A stretch of DNA of 64,000 bases, taken from positions 372,001-436,000 of the forward strand of contig NZ_RQXV01000002.1 in NCBI RefSeq assembly GCF_003858655.1, given 5' to 3'. Every line of letters begins with the position of its first letter. Within the stretch, counting starts at the first letter, position 1. Positions 47,052 to 57,359 of this stretch are shown here, piece by piece. The notes beneath the pieces are model-generated. The model made no database searches. It saw only the letters and a program-made list of their open reading frames with translations, and was not told where the DNA came from. This stretch comes from Amphritea balenae (GTDB lineage: Bacteria > Pseudomonadota > Gammaproteobacteria > Pseudomonadales > Balneatricaceae). The translations under genes were made by a program, and so were the position numbers.

Positions 47052-49325
47052 ATGATTGGAATATCTGTTGGGGTAGTGCTGGTTGCCTGCATGTCATCAC
47101 TGCTTCCTGGTGTGTGGTTAGTGGTTTTGATGCTGCTGGTGTTGCTGCTATTCCAGGCTATCTTCTTAATAAAAAATAACTTTTCAGGATTGCTCTGGCA
47201 GATTCTTGGGCTACTTGTTGGGCTTATTTATGCAAGTTGTTGGGGTTATTACCAGTTAGCACAGCAATTACCGACGAACCCGCAACGTCATGATGTAACG
47301 CTTACAGGTATTGTTACTGAAGTTAAGCTTGATTCTGATCTGTTAAGCCGATTTGTATTGCGGGTTGAGCGTGTTGAGGACGCTGGATCGTCAGTATCGA
47401 TTACCAAAGCAGAGCTGGCCTGGTATCAACCGACAAGTGTTTTAGTTCCGGGTGATCGGTGGCGCTTTAGTGTGCGCTTAAAGCCAGTGCGTGGTTTCAG
47501 TAACCCCGGTGGCGATGATTATAAGGCGCGTCAGTTAAGCAGGGGTATCGGCGCTAAAGGCTATGTTCGCGGTGACGCTGTTTTAATATCTACGGCCACA
47601 GCAGAGCCCATTGCCCGACTCAGATATCAGTTTTCAGATTGGTTATCCCGGTTGCCCGTTTCGAGCCGAACCTTAGCCACTATCAAAGCGTTGTTGTTAG
47701 GTGATAAGTCTGGTCTGACAGATGATGACTGGGATTTGTTACGAAGTACCGGCACTGTTCATCTGGTCGTTATTAGTGGCATGCATATAGGCATTGTTTG
47801 TCTGTTAGGGTATTGCTTGGGCTTTGTTCTGCAGTGGCTGATCTCGAAGGTTTGCTGCGGGCTTACTGATATTCGGGCAATCAGAGTTGTTCTGGCGTTG
47901 TCCATGGCGCTGCTGTATGCCTTGTTGGCAGGCTTTACTATTCCTACGCAGCGGGCCTTGATTATGGCGGGAGCCTTATTGTTACCCGCTTTATTGCATA
48001 TTCAACTGGCCCTTGGTCAGCGCTTTCTTCTGGCGCTTGCGCTGGTGCTGTTATTTCAGCCTTTGAGTATATATCAACCCGGCTTCTGGTTGTCCTTTGG
48101 TGCCGTGTTAGTGTTGTTAATTGCATTGCAGCCCGGTACAGGTGCTGTTAGAAATCTGATTAATGCTCAGTGGGTGGTATTTGTGGGGTTGATGCCGTTG
48201 CTCCTGTTCTGGGTCGGGGCGGCCTCTGTTATAGCTCCCCTGATCAACCTGCTGGCGATCCCCTATCTGACCTTCATTATGTTGCCCGGGACTTTAATCG
48301 GGGCGGCTGTCAGTGCTATTGAGCCAGGTAGTGGTGCGATTATGTTGAATTCGCTCTGTGATCTGTTCTGGTCATCGCTAGAGTACAGTCATTCGCTGGC
48401 CGGTGATTTGGAAATTGAACTTCTGCCGACCAGGTTACCAGTGATCATCGCTTTCTGCGGTGCGTTGTTATTGGTGCTGCCGATCTCTGTGGATTTCAGG
48501 GTGTTCGGTTTGTTTTTGTTCCTGCCGCTGTTATTTATGGCGTCAGAACGTCCGGATAAAGGGCAGTTTAATGTCACCGTTATCGATGTGGGGCAGGGGT
48601 TGTCTGTTTTGATTGAAACCGAGACTAAGGTGTTGCTGTACGACACCGGTGCGGGATATCGCACAGGAGGGAGTGTTGCGCCCTATACCGTATTACCACT
48701 GCTGCGTCATAAGAGCATCAATCATCTGGATAAACTGGTTATCAGTCATGCTGATAGCGATCATGCAGGGGGATATCCTGCTATCAGGCATAGGATTGCT
48801 ATTGCTGATATTGATACCGGTAGCCTGGTATGGGGGAAGAAATATAAGGCGGATGCCTGTGCAAGTGGTGACTTTTGGCGATGGGATGGGGTTGAATTCA
48901 AATATATTCAACCGGCTACACCCTGGAAGGATGATGAGAATAATCGCTCCTGTGTGTTATTGGTTAAAAATGACCGTTGTAGCCTGATCATTCCAGGTGA
49001 TAGCGATAGCGGTGTTGAGAGTCAGGTCCTGCTGCAGTATCCCCGCATAGAGGCAACCTGGTTGGTGGCAGGCCATCACGGTAGTCGCTTTTCAACTTCA
49101 GTTGAGTGGCTGCAGGCTTTAAAGCCAGAAAGTGTGATTTTTAGTGCCGGGGCAGGTAACCGTTATGGCCACCCTGCGCATCAGGTTAAGTCCCGGCTAA
49201 CGGGGCTGAGTTTGTCCTGGTTGATCACGTTTGAGTCAGGTGCGTTGATTCTTGCCAGTACAAAAAATGGCTGTTTGACAAGGGAGTACAGGGCAATGAA
49301 AAAGCGTTACTGGACAGCAGGTTAA
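47052..49325 (+). CDS. comEC: DNA internalisation/competence protein ComEC (Rec2)
   Basis: A 757-residue polytopic protein. It has an N-terminal membrane and OB-like region (DUF4131, about 1-180), the Competence core with many helices (about 190-480, VISGMHIGIVCLLGY), and a C-terminal metallo-beta-lactamase domain (about 505-745) with SHADSDHAGG and VAGHHGS metal motifs. It forms the inner-membrane channel for single-stranded DNA in natural transformation; the C-terminal domain is thought to degrade the other strand. A complete gene suggests potential competence, but no other competence gene is in the window. SD AGGG lies very close to the ATG. Confidence 0.93.
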   Translation: MIGISVGVVLVACMSSLLPGVWLVVLMLLVLLLFQAIFLIKNNFSGLLWQILGLLVGLIYASCWGYYQLAQQLPTNPQRHDVTLTGIVTEVKLDSDLLSRFVLRVERVEDAGSSVSITKAELAWYQPTSVLVPGDRWRFSVRLKPVRGFSNPGGDDYKARQLSRGIGAKGYVRGDAVLISTATAEPIARLRYQFSDWLSRLPVSSRTLATIKALLLGDKSGLTDDDWDLLRSTGTVHLVVISGMHIGIVCLLGYCLGFVLQWLISKVCCGLTDIRAIRVVLALSMALLYALLAGFTIPTQRALIMAGALLLPALLHIQLALGQRFLLALALVLLFQPLSIYQPGFWLSFGAVLVLLIALQPGTGAVRNLINAQWVVFVGLMPLLLFWVGAASVIAPLINLLAIPYLTFIMLPGTLIGAAVSAIEPGSGAIMLNSLCDLFWSSLEYSHSLAGDLEIELLPTRLPVIIAFCGALLLVLPISVDFRVFGLFLFLPLLFMASERPDKGQFNVTVIDVGQGLSVLIETETKVLLYDTGAGYRTGGSVAPYTVLPLLRHKSINHLDKLVISHADSDHAGGYPAIRHRIAIADIDTGSLVWGKKYKADACASGDFWRWDGVEFKYIQPATPWKDDENNRSCVLLVKNDRCSLIIPGDSDSGVESQVLLQYPRIEATWLVAGHHGSRFSTSVEWLQALKPESVIFSAGAGNRYGHPAHQVKSRLTGLSLSWLITFESGALILASTKNGCLTREYRAMKKRYWTAG

Positions 49326-49385
49326 TCTCTATTATGGTGTCTGACTCTATGCTAGAGTATGGGCCGGTTTGAAGGAGGAATACTG

Positions 49386-50006
49386 GTGTTTGAGCTGATT
49401 CAATCTGGTGGTTGGTTAATGATACCGATCATCGCCTGTTCTATTTTGTCTCTTGCTATCTGTCTTGAGCGTCTATGGGTGCTACAGACAAAACGTGTCG
49501 CCCCGTCGCAACTGTTATCTGAGGTCTGGGTGTTAGTGCGTAATGGCGAAATGACGCCTGACCGGATGCAGTTGATCCGTAATCAGAGTTTTCTTGGGCA
49601 GATTATGGTTGCTGGCCTCAATAACTCCAATCACGGTCGTGAGATTATGAAGGAGAGCATTCAGGAAGCCGCGCAACATGTTCTGCATCAGCTTGAGCGT
49701 TTCTTAAATGCATTGGGTACCATTGCGGCAATAGCGCCTTTATTAGGCTTGCTGGGTACTGTTATCGGTATGATTAAAGTATTCGCTGAAATTATGTTGC
49801 AGGGTACCGGTAATGCCAGTGTGCTTGCGGGTGGTATTTCTGAAGCGTTGATTACCACTGCTGCCGGATTATCCGTGGCTATCCCGACCCTTATCTTTCA
49901 CCGCTTTTTTCAGCGCAAGGTTGAGACGCTCCTGATTGAAATGGAACAGGAATCTCAAAAGCTGGTAGAAGTAGTACACGGTGAGCGTGAAGTTGATTTT
50001 GAGTAA
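49386..50006 (+). CDS. exbB: ExbB/TolQ-family proton channel protein
   Basis: A 206-residue MotA/TolQ/ExbB proton-channel protein with three membrane segments (about 10-30, 110-135, 155-180); motifs GTIAAIAPLLGLLGTVIGMI and ALITTAAGLSVAIPTLIFH (in pieces). It forms the proton channel with ExbD to energise an outer-membrane system through a TonB-like partner. The frame is open from 49359, but GTG at 49386 lies seven bases after a perfect AAGGAGG (49372-49378) and gives the family N-terminus MFELIQSGGWLM. ExbD follows. Confidence 0.92.
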   Translation: MFELIQSGGWLMIPIIACSILSLAICLERLWVLQTKRVAPSQLLSEVWVLVRNGEMTPDRMQLIRNQSFLGQIMVAGLNNSNHGREIMKESIQEAAQHVLHQLERFLNALGTIAAIAPLLGLLGTVIGMIKVFAEIMLQGTGNASVLAGGISEALITTAAGLSVAIPTLIFHRFFQRKVETLLIEMEQESQKLVEVVHGEREVDFE

Positions 50007-50018
50007 CAGGTGGGATAC

Positions 50019-50438
50019 GTGAAATTTCGTCGTAAAGAGCCCGAAGAGGTCACGGTAAATTTAACACCATTGATAGATGTGGTGTTTTTGCTGCTGATCT
50101 TTTTTATGGTATCGACAACCTTCACTAAGGAAACCCACTTGCAGATTGATCTGCCTGAAGCGGGTGGTGAGATCAGTGAAGCACAAGCTAAGATAATTGA
50201 GGTAGTCATCGGGATCGACGGTGATTACAGCGTGAACGGACAGAGCCTTATTAATAGTCAGCCTGATACGTTGCGGCGCGCTATTGTTGATCAGGCCAGT
50301 GATAATCGAAAGCTTCCGTTTATCATCTCTGCAGATGCTGAAACGCCGCATCAGGCGGTCGTAACCGCGATGGATGTCGCTGGAAAACTTGGTTTTGCCA
50401 GTCTGAGCATTACCACTCAGCAACCGGCTGAGCAGTAA
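50019..50438 (+). CDS. exbD: ExbD/TolR-family biopolymer transport protein
   Basis: A 139-residue partner of ExbB: KFRRKEPEEVTVNLTPLID then one membrane segment (about 18-38) bearing the essential Asp in LTPLIDVVFLLLIFF, and a periplasmic domain. GTG at 50019 gives the common start MKFRRK; an in-frame GTG at 50010 would add three residues. The exbB-exbD-lpxK-kdsB order is widely conserved in Gammaproteobacteria. No tonB gene is adjacent. Confidence 0.92.
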   Translation: MKFRRKEPEEVTVNLTPLIDVVFLLLIFFMVSTTFTKETHLQIDLPEAGGEISEAQAKIIEVVIGIDGDYSVNGQSLINSQPDTLRRAIVDQASDNRKLPFIISADAETPHQAVVTAMDVAGKLGFASLSITTQQPAEQ

Positions 50439-50440
50439 GC

Positions 50441-51466
50441 GTGGGGCTGGAACAGGCCTGGTACCGGCGAAGCGGTTGGCTCAAGTTACTGCGGCCTGTA
50501 GAGTTGTTGTTTCGTTTTCTGTCTGCCAGGCGGCGACAAAGCTATGCTAGTGGTCAAAAGCAAAGCTGGACTGCCCCCGTACCGGTTATTGTGGTCGGTA
50601 ATATTTCTGTTGGCGGGACAGGCAAGTCTCCGTTGGTTGTTTGGCTGGTCGAATACTTACGCGCTAAAGGGCTTAAGCCGGGTGTTATTAGCCGGGGCTA
50701 TGGCGCAAATCCTCCTTGTACTCCCTATTTTGTTACCTCTGGTTCCTCCGCTTCAGAAGCGGGCGATGAGCCCCTGATGATTGTGCGTCGTACCGGTGTG
50801 CCGATGGTTATAGCGCCGGATCGGGTTGCTGCCGCAAAATTATTACTCGAGCAAACTAGCTGCGACTTGATTATCAGTGATGATGGGTTGCAGCATTACG
50901 CATTAAACCGCTCGATTGAAATTGTTGTTGTTGATGGCTCCCGGGGTTTTGCTAATGGCCGCTGCTTGCCTGAAGGCCCCTTACGTGAACCGGTTGAACG
51001 GTTAGATGAGGTTGATCTGATCGTTGTGAATGGTACAGCAGCCCCCGGATTGTTTTCAGAAAATCGGTCAAAAGAATGTGGGGCTAAACAGTTCTCTATG
51101 CAGTTGACGTCTGATTTCTTTGTGCATGTGAAGCGGGCTAGTCATTGTCCGGTTGATCAGTGGTCTCAACGACGACAAGTCGATGCTATCGCAGGCATTG
51201 GTAATCCTCAGCGTTTTGCCGATACGTTAACCGGCTTGGGTTTTACGCCTCAGCTTCATCGGTTTCCCGATCATTATCGTTATAAACAGGAAGATCTTGA
51301 TTTCGGTGAAGACTCTGTTTTGATAATGACTGAAAAAGACGCCGTAAAGTGCGATCATATAACTCTAAACAATGCATGGTATCTGCAGGTGTCAGCCCGG
51401 TTGGATGAGTCATTTTCCAGTCGCTTAGATAGCTTGCTAAAGCAAACAGTTTCCTCCGGGAAATAA
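50441..51466 (+). CDS. lpxK: Tetraacyldisaccharide 4'-kinase
   Basis: A 341-residue enzyme that phosphorylates the lipid A disaccharide precursor at the 4' position. One N-terminal membrane-associated helix is followed by the P-loop GNISVGGTGKSP (about 50-62), then SRGYG, ISDDGLQHYAL and TEKDAVKC motifs. The GTG at 50441, two bases after exbD, gives the typical N-terminus. Part of the exbBD-lpxK-kdsB operon for envelope synthesis. Confidence 0.95.
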   Translation: MGLEQAWYRRSGWLKLLRPVELLFRFLSARRRQSYASGQKQSWTAPVPVIVVGNISVGGTGKSPLVVWLVEYLRAKGLKPGVISRGYGANPPCTPYFVTSGSSASEAGDEPLMIVRRTGVPMVIAPDRVAAAKLLLEQTSCDLIISDDGLQHYALNRSIEIVVVDGSRGFANGRCLPEGPLREPVERLDEVDLIVVNGTAAPGLFSENRSKECGAKQFSMQLTSDFFVHVKRASHCPVDQWSQRRQVDAIAGIGNPQRFADTLTGLGFTPQLHRFPDHYRYKQEDLDFGEDSVLIMTEKDAVKCDHITLNNAWYLQVSARLDESFSSRLDSLLKQTVSSGK

Positions 51467-51496
51467 TTTTTTTAATGTATATAAAGGCTTGTTCAG

Positions 51497-51682
51497 ATGG
51501 ATAAGAAACTTCTCGATATTCTGGTTTGTCCGGTATCTAAAGCACCGGTTGAATTGAACAAAGAAACAAATGAGCTAATCTGTCGTAGCTCCGGTCTGGC
51601 TTACCCGATCCGGGACGATATTCCGGTAATGATTGAATCTGAAGCCCGAACCCTGACGTCTGAAGAGCGCCTGGCGAAGTAA
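51497..51682 (+). CDS. Trm112-family protein (YcaR-like)
   Basis: A 61-residue protein of the Trm112/UPF0434 family: [19 protein letters not shown] at the N-terminus and a [10 protein letters not shown] motif. The family usually carries CP..KG...; here only some Cys remain (LVCPVSK and ICR). In E. coli the counterpart ycaR is also between lpxK and kdsB. Its role is unclear; eukaryotic Trm112 activates methyltransferases. Confidence 0.93.
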   Translation: MDKKLLDILVCPVSKAPVELNKETNELICRSSGLAYPIRDDIPVMIESEARTLTSEERLAK

Positions 51683-51748
51683 GGGCGTTTGTTTTAGAAC
51701 GCATTTTTTAAAGGTGCTTTGTTAAGGCTTCTTTTTTAAGGAATTGTT

Positions 51749-52513
51749 ATGGCATTTTCTGTTGTTATTCCGGCTCGTTTTGGTTCTTCTCGCTTTCCGG
51801 GTAAGCCGCTGGCGGATATCGCCGGTAAGCCTATGGTTCAGCATGTCTATGAACGGGCTATTCAGAGTGAAGCTCAGCGGGTAATTGTTGCGACAGATGA
51901 TCAACGCATAGCTGATGCTGCCCGCGGCTTTGGTGCTGAAGTCTGTCTGACGTCTGATCAGCATCCTTCAGGCACTGATCGTCTGCAGGAAGTTGTTCAC
52001 TCATTGGGCTTTTATGCTGATGATATTGTGGTGAATGTGCAGGGTGATGAGCCGCTAATACCGCCGCGAATTATTAATCAGGTGGCGCATAATCTGCGGG
52101 CCGTGCCTGAAGCCAGCATAGCAACGCTGAGTGAGCCTATTAATGATCTTGAAAGTGTTTTGAACCCCAATGTGGTTAAGGTCGTCGCTGATCAAAAGGG
52201 GCGGGCGCTCTATTTTAGTCGGGCACCTATTCCCTGGCCCCGTGATCAGTTTTCTGATCCGGCGGGTCGACAGGTAATGCCGCAAGGGATTAACTTTCAG
52301 CGCCACATCGGTATCTATGCCTATCGGGTAAAGTTGCTCAATGACTTTGTTGGTTGGGCACCTGCGCCGGTTGAAGAAACAGAATGCCTGGAGCAGCTGA
52401 GAGCGATGTGGAACGGTGCGCAGATTCATGTGGATGTTGCCGATGAGCAGCCGCCTGCCGGCGTTGATACGCCGGAAGATCTTGAGCGTATTCGTCATCT
52501 TTTTGAACAGTAA
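51749..52513 (+). CDS. kdsB: 3-deoxy-manno-octulosonate cytidylyltransferase
   Basis: A 254-residue enzyme that activates Kdo as CMP-Kdo for LPS inner-core synthesis. Nucleotidyltransferase motifs: [15 protein letters not shown] at residues 5-20, [11 protein letters not shown], and [13 protein letters not shown] and [14 protein letters not shown] near the C-terminus. Length matches E. coli KdsB (248). In the lpxK operon. Confidence 0.96.
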   Translation: MAFSVVIPARFGSSRFPGKPLADIAGKPMVQHVYERAIQSEAQRVIVATDDQRIADAARGFGAEVCLTSDQHPSGTDRLQEVVHSLGFYADDIVVNVQGDEPLIPPRIINQVAHNLRAVPEASIATLSEPINDLESVLNPNVVKVVADQKGRALYFSRAPIPWPRDQFSDPAGRQVMPQGINFQRHIGIYAYRVKLLNDFVGWAPAPVEETECLEQLRAMWNGAQIHVDVADEQPPAGVDTPEDLERIRHLFEQ

Positions 52514-52531
52514 AAGTAAGAGTTCACTGGT

Positions 52532-53002
52532 ATGAAACGGGTACTATTTGTCTGCTTAGGCAATATCTGTCGTTCACCGACAGCGCATGGTGTTTTTCGT
52601 CATCTGGTTGAGCAGCAAGGTCTGGCGCACTTAATTGAAATCGATTCGGCGGGCACCGCAGCTTATCATGTGGGTAATGCGCCGGATCACCGTTCTGCTG
52701 CTGCCGCTTTGCAGCGGGGTTACGATCTGAGTGATCTGCGAGCCCGTCAGGCGATACCTGCTGATTTCGACCATTATGATTATATTCTGGCGATGGATGG
52801 CCAGAATCTTGAGGATCTTCAGGGTATCTGCCCGGCAGATTATAAGGGTCACTTAGGTTTGTTTTTGTCGTTTGTGGATGACAGTACCCGGGATGTCCCT
52901 GATCCCTACTATGGTGGCGCTTCTGGCTTTGATCAGGTGCTCGATCTGGTGGAGCGTGCATCTGATGCATTACTGCAGCAAATACGTAAAGAGTTGTCCT
53001 GA
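52532..53002 (+). CDS. Low-molecular-weight protein-tyrosine phosphatase
   Basis: A 156-residue phosphatase with the active-site loop VCLGNICRS (nucleophile C8, R14) and the general-acid Asp in DVPDPYYGG. Such phosphatases act on protein phosphotyrosine, for example on polysaccharide co-polymerases; the substrate here is unknown. Its TGA overlaps the murB ATG by one base, so the two are coupled; the pair kdsB-ptp-murB is also found in pseudomonads (from memory). Confidence 0.92.
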   Translation: MKRVLFVCLGNICRSPTAHGVFRHLVEQQGLAHLIEIDSAGTAAYHVGNAPDHRSAAAALQRGYDLSDLRARQAIPADFDHYDYILAMDGQNLEDLQGICPADYKGHLGLFLSFVDDSTRDVPDPYYGGASGFDQVLDLVERASDALLQQIRKELS

Positions 53003-54027
53003 TGCCGTCACTGATCCAGGAAAACGTGTCACTCAAAGCCTTTAATAGTTTCGGATTTGATGTAACTGCGCGCTACTTTACCGAACTGACCTCTATGGAT
53101 CAAATAGAGTCTGTTCTGGGCTTTGCCCGGAATAATAGGTTGGCTCTGTTGGTTATTGGTGGCGGTAGTAACCTTGTGCTGACTGATGATATCGATGCTT
53201 TGGTGTTGGTCAATCGGCTTTGTGAACGAGAGATTATCGCTGAGCAGGACGGGGTCGTCAGAGTGCAGGCGGGCGCAGGTGAAAACTGGCACGACTTTGT
53301 TCGCTGGACCCTTGAGCAGGGTTTGTCTGGTTTAGAGAACCTGTCACTTATACCGGGAACGGTAGGGGCGGCGCCGATGCAGAATATTGGCGCTTATGGT
53401 GTTGAGCTTAAGGATGTAATGCTGAGTCTTGAAGCTTACGATATTGAAACCGGCGAGATTAAAGTCTTCAGTTGTGATCAGTGTGGTTTTGGTTATCGGG
53501 ATAGTGTCTTTAAGAATCGATATCCCGGACGATATCTGGTGTTGAGTGTGCTGTTTTCATTGCAGGCAGAGTATCAGCCGGTGCTGCATTATGGTGGTAT
53601 CGCGGATGAGCTGGCTGCTGCAGGTATTGAAACACCAACAGCGCTGCAGGTAAGTGATCTTATTTGTGAGGTGCGTTGTCGAAAACTACCTCAGCCTGAG
53701 GCGATCGGCAATGCGGGTAGTTTCTTTAAAAACCCGGTTATTTCTAATGCTGAAGCTGAGCAGTTAAAACAGCGTTTTTCGGGGTTGGTTTCATTCAGTG
53801 ATAAGCCCGGTTTTACTAAATTGGCGGCCGGTTGGCTGATTGATCAGTTAGGCTGGAAAGGGCGGCGTCAGGGTGATGCCGGGGTGTATGATAAGCAAGC
53901 CCTGGTGCTGGTTAATCATGGTACTGCAACAGGCTCTGATATTCTGGAGCTGGCGGGGGCTATTCAGGCAGACGTTTACTCCCATTATGGTGTGATGCTG
54001 GAAATTGAGCCGCGCAGCTATCCATAA
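53002..54027 (+). CDS. murB: UDP-N-acetylenolpyruvoylglucosamine reductase
   Basis: A 341-residue type I MurB that reduces UDP-GlcNAc-enolpyruvate to UDP-MurNAc with NADPH and FAD. Motifs: NSFGFDVTARYF near the start, GGGSNLVLTDD, LSLIPGTVGAAPMQNIGAYG (read in pieces), catalytic Ser in GNAGSFFKNP, and HGTATGSDILELA near the end. Last gene of the exbBD-lpxK-kdsB-murB unit; followed by a strong terminator. Confidence 0.96.
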   Translation: MPSLIQENVSLKAFNSFGFDVTARYFTELTSMDQIESVLGFARNNRLALLVIGGGSNLVLTDDIDALVLVNRLCEREIIAEQDGVVRVQAGAGENWHDFVRWTLEQGLSGLENLSLIPGTVGAAPMQNIGAYGVELKDVMLSLEAYDIETGEIKVFSCDQCGFGYRDSVFKNRYPGRYLVLSVLFSLQAEYQPVLHYGGIADELAAAGIETPTALQVSDLICEVRCRKLPQPEAIGNAGSFFKNPVISNAEAEQLKQRFSGLVSFSDKPGFTKLAAGWLIDQLGWKGRRQGDAGVYDKQALVLVNHGTATGSDILELAGAIQADVYSHYGVMLEIEPRSYP

Positions 54028-54082
54028 CAATCAACTGCTCTTGCGCTATCGCTATCGTATTGAACAGATACAAGAAAGACAT

Positions 54083-54124
54083 AAAAAAGCCCGCACTATC
54101 TCTAAAAATAGTGCGGGCTTTTTT
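54083..54124. terminator. Strong terminator after murB
   Basis: An 11-bp stem GCCCGCACTAT (54089-54099)/ATAGTGCGGGC (54108-54118) with eight-base loop, six A before and six T after. It is nearly the same sequence as the rne terminator at 54296-54335 and belongs to the duplicated segment described below. Confidence 0.92.
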
Positions 54125-54295
54125 GTTTGGCCTGGTAATTAAACCATCTTGTATTCATTTTAGGTGCTTTGCTCGCCAGAAAAGGTCTGAGTGTTTTTCA
54201 GAGTTGTTGGATGGAGTTGAGTGAGTGGTATGCGGGCAAGCTTTAAAGGTTGTGGTTGATGGGGGATAGTGAGGTCTCGCTTAAAAGACAGGTAT
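54083..54295 (-). pseudogene. Decayed tandem duplicate of the rne 3' end and terminator
   Basis: The 323-bp murB-rne gap holds no intact gene. Its 54083-54215 part aligns with 54296-54430 (terminator and 3' end of rne) at an offset of about 213 bp. The 30-base hairpins agree at about 25 positions, and similarity continues past them (TGGC-TGGT-AATTA-CCA-TTGT-TTC). Read in the rne direction this copy ends EQST, stop, NEYKMV, stop, against [11 protein letters not shown], stop, in RNase E. Similarity fades toward 54295. Alignment was made by eye. Confidence 0.6.
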
Positions 54296-54335
54296 AAAAA
54301 AGCCCGCATTCTCTTTAAGAGTAGTGCGGGCTTTT
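54296..54335 (-). terminator. Terminator of rne
   Basis: GCCCGCA (54302-54308) and TGCGGGC (54325-54331) with inner CTCT/AGAG pairing; on the minus strand it is followed by six T. It lies 15 bases after the rne stop codon. Confidence 0.85.
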
Positions 54336-54350
54336 ATGATGGCTGGTTAA

Positions 54351-57300
54351 TTAGCCAGCATTGTTTTCGTTTGAAGCGCTCTGTTGATCAGCAGAGCTGT
54401 CAGTATTTTGCTGAGCTGCTTGCTGGCGAGGATCGTTTGCGGCGCGACGTTGGCGGCGCTGACGAGGTGCAACACCTTCAGGAGCCTCCGTTGGCGCAGC
54501 CTCACGACGTGGGCGAGCGGTCATCAGCTGGTCAGCGGGTACAGAGGCTTCCTGAGATGGTTCAGGGCGCTTGCGTACTCGGCGGCCAGCAGGGCGAGCT
54601 TGCTCGGCTTTAGCTTCTTCTTTCGCAGGTTCTGCAGCCGGTTCTTCAGCGGCAGGAGCTGCTGCTTCAGGAGCGGCGGCTGGTGCTGGAGTAGTTTCAA
54701 CTGCAGTCTCTGGTGCTGCTTCCTCTGAGGTAGGTTCCTCAACTTTAACCGGCGTTTCAGCTACGGATGTTTCAACTACCGGTTCTTCAGCTACAGGCGC
54801 TTCAGTCGTAGTCGCTTCAGCTGTAGGCGCTTCGGTTGCAACTGTGGTTTCAGTCTTCACTTCAGTCGGTTGTGCAGCTGCTTCAACGCTGGCTTCTTGA
54901 GCTGGAGTCTCTGGTGCAACAACGGTCTCTTCCTTAGCGCTTTCTGCTGATGGCTGCTCAGAAGTCTGGGCAGTATCCGCTGCGTTACCTTCAGCTTCGG
55001 ACTTTCTCTTAGGGCCGCGGCGACGCTGACGTCGTTTACGAGGCTTTTCCTCAGCAGTATCGGTAACGCTGGTGTCGCTTTCATTAACTGGCTGAGTCGC
55101 TTTAACTTCAGTTTCGACTACTGCTTCTGTGTTTACAGATTCAGTGCTCGGCGCTTCAGTATTCAGTTGCTCTTCAGTTGTTGCTTCACCGGTGCGTTTG
55201 CCAGCGCGCTCACCACGGTTGCGACGGCCCCGACGGCGTTCGCCACGAGCCCGGCCATCTTCATTTTTATCTGATGGACGGTTTTGTTCTTCAGTAGCGC
55301 TGCTCTGATTTTCAGGCTGTTGCTCTTCCTGGCGACCTTTATCACGTTCACCGCGACGGCGGTTTCGAGAGCGGCTGCGACGAGTATCTGAGGAGCGGTT
55401 ATCAGTGCTTTGCTCGCTAGATTCTTTGTTTTCTTTAGTGTCTTTGTCAGCATTGCTGTCTGACAGGTTGTCGCTGATTTTATCGCTGTCGCGACGTTGG
55501 TTGCGATCACGATCACGATCGCGTCCACGTCCACGATCCCGACGGTTGTTAGAGTTTGAACGTTTGCGGCCGCGCTGCTTACGATTGCGCTCCTCTTGCT
55601 CTGGCTCTTTCTCTTCTTGTTTCTTGGTTTCGGTCTGTTCTTCATTGCCACCGAACAGGCTGGTTAGTGCGCCCATAATCCGGCTGCCAAGGGATGGCTG
55701 TTGTACAACTTCTTGTGCTTTAACCGGTTCTTCCTGAGTCGCGCCAGTAGGAGCGGGTGTAGCAGGCGCTACAGTGCTAACGGCTGCACGTTCTCTTGCT
55801 GGTTGAGCTTTAGCTGTTTCAGCTTCAGGCTCGTCTTCAGGCTCAGGTTGTAGCGTATAGCTTGCGTCGTTGGTGTTGATAACCGTATGGTCATCGCGCA
55901 GACGAACAACTTCGTAGTGCGGCGTTTCCATGTTTGGATTAGGTACAACCACAACACGTACATCGTGGCGTAGTTCAACGTCATGCACTTCACGACGCTT
56001 CTCGTTAAGCAGGAAGGTCGCAACAGATACCGGCAGGATTGCCCGGATCTGAGCTGTGCGATCTTTCGCAGACTCTTCTTCAATCAGGCGCAGAATAGAC
56101 AGTGCCAGTGATTCAGTATCACGAACGGTGCCCTGGCCGCTACAGCGTGGACATACAGCGCCACGGCTTTCGATCAATGAAGGGCGTAGGCGCTGACGGG
56201 ACATTTCCATCAGGCCGAAGCGGGAGATGCGCCCCAGTTGTACCCGTGCGCGGTCGACCTTAAGCGCATCGCGCATACGGTTTTCAACTTCACGCTGGTT
56301 TTTGATTGGCGTCATATCGATAAAGTCGATAACAATCAGGCCACCAATATCACGCAGGCGTAGCTGTCGTCCGATCTCATCGGCAGCTTCCAGGTTGGTA
56401 TTCAGGGCTGTTTCTTCAATATCGCTACCGCGGGTTGCGCGGGCAGAGTTGATATCGATCGATACCAGAGCTTCAGTCGGATCTATAACAATAGAGCCAC
56501 CTGAAGGGAGCTGTACTTCGCGCTGGAAGGCGGTTTCAATCTGGCTCTCAATCTGGAAGCGGTTGAACAGAGGGATCTGCTCATCGTACAGTTTGATCTT
56601 GTTTTGATAGCTTGGCATTACCTGCTGTACAAAATTCAGAGCATCCTGATAAACATCAGGATTATCGATCAGTACTTCACCGATGTCCTGGCGCAGGTAG
56701 TCGCGGATCGCGCGGATAACAACGTTGCTTTCCTGATAGATCAGGAAGGGCGCTTTGCGTTCGCCGGATGCAGATTTGATCGCATCCCAAAGTGTCATCA
56801 GGTAATCAAGATCCCATTGCAGATCTTCAGAGGCGCGGCCAATACCAGCGGTACGTACAATAACGCCGGTTTTAGCGGGAATATTAACCCCGTCCATCGC
56901 TTCTTTAAGTTGCTTGCGATCATCGCCTTCGATGCGACGGGAGATACCGCCGGCACGCGGATTGTTAGGCATCAGGACTAAATAACGTCCAGCCAGACTG
57001 ATGAAGGTTGTCAGGGCAGCGCCTTTGTTGCCGCGCTCCTCTTTATCAACCTGAACGATGACCTCGGTACCTTCGGCAACAACTTCTCTGATGTTAGGAC
57101 GGCCGCCTTTCGGGGAGTCCTTTTTGAAGTACTCGCGGGAGATCTCTTTCAGGGGTAGAAAGCCATGGCGTTCGGCACCGTAGTCAACAAAAGCAGCTTC
57201 CAGGCTAGGTTCAACCCGGGTTATTTTGCCTTTGTAAATATTGGCTTTCTTCTGTTCGCGGGAGCTGGACTCGATATCCAGATCGTATAGTCGCTGGCCA

Positions 57301-57359
57301 TCAACCAGGGCGACGCGCAACTCTTCTTGTTGAGTTGCATTTATTAGCATTCTTTTCAT
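54351..57359 (-). CDS. rne: Ribonuclease E
   Basis: A 1002-residue endoribonuclease and degradosome scaffold. The catalytic half (about 1-520) follows E. coli closely: S1 domain ([19 protein letters not shown]), 5' sensor, DNase-like domain, and the Zn-link CPRC with C403 and C406. The C-terminal half is disordered: an Arg-rich RNA-binding block (about 590-750), then Glu/Ala/Val/Pro-rich repeats, then a second basic block. NDPR at about 975-978 resembles a short linear motif reported in pseudomonad RNase E. RNase E processes rRNA and tRNA and starts mRNA decay. Start [14 protein letters not shown] equals E. coli. A hairpin just before the start may serve autoregulation. Confidence 0.96.
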   Translation of the reverse strand: MKRMLINATQQEELRVALVDGQRLYDLDIESSSREQKKANIYKGKITRVEPSLEAAFVDYGAERHGFLPLKEISREYFKKDSPKGGRPNIREVVAEGTEVIVQVDKEERGNKGAALTTFISLAGRYLVLMPNNPRAGGISRRIEGDDRKQLKEAMDGVNIPAKTGVIVRTAGIGRASEDLQWDLDYLMTLWDAIKSASGERKAPFLIYQESNVVIRAIRDYLRQDIGEVLIDNPDVYQDALNFVQQVMPSYQNKIKLYDEQIPLFNRFQIESQIETAFQREVQLPSGGSIVIDPTEALVSIDINSARATRGSDIEETALNTNLEAADEIGRQLRLRDIGGLIVIDFIDMTPIKNQREVENRMRDALKVDRARVQLGRISRFGLMEMSRQRLRPSLIESRGAVCPRCSGQGTVRDTESLALSILRLIEEESAKDRTAQIRAILPVSVATFLLNEKRREVHDVELRHDVRVVVVPNPNMETPHYEVVRLRDDHTVINTNDASYTLQPEPEDEPEAETAKAQPARERAAVSTVAPATPAPTGATQEEPVKAQEVVQQPSLGSRIMGALTSLFGGNEEQTETKKQEEKEPEQEERNRKQRGRKRSNSNNRRDRGRGRDRDRDRNQRRDSDKISDNLSDSNADKDTKENKESSEQSTDNRSSDTRRSRSRNRRRGERDKGRQEEQQPENQSSATEEQNRPSDKNEDGRARGERRRGRRNRGERAGKRTGEATTEEQLNTEAPSTESVNTEAVVETEVKATQPVNESDTSVTDTAEEKPRKRRQRRRGPKRKSEAEGNAADTAQTSEQPSAESAKEETVVAPETPAQEASVEAAAQPTEVKTETTVATEAPTAEATTTEAPVAEEPVVETSVAETPVKVEEPTSEEAAPETAVETTPAPAAAPEAAAPAAEEPAAEPAKEEAKAEQARPAGRRVRKRPEPSQEASVPADQLMTARPRREAAPTEAPEGVAPRQRRQRRAANDPRQQAAQQNTDSSADQQSASNENNAG

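Noticed and set aside
54351-55700. Repetitive sequence in the 3' half of rne as a mobile or repeat element.
   Set aside because: The repeats are codon-level repeats of Glu, Ala, Val, Thr, Pro and Arg in the disordered RNase E scaffold, normal for this protein.
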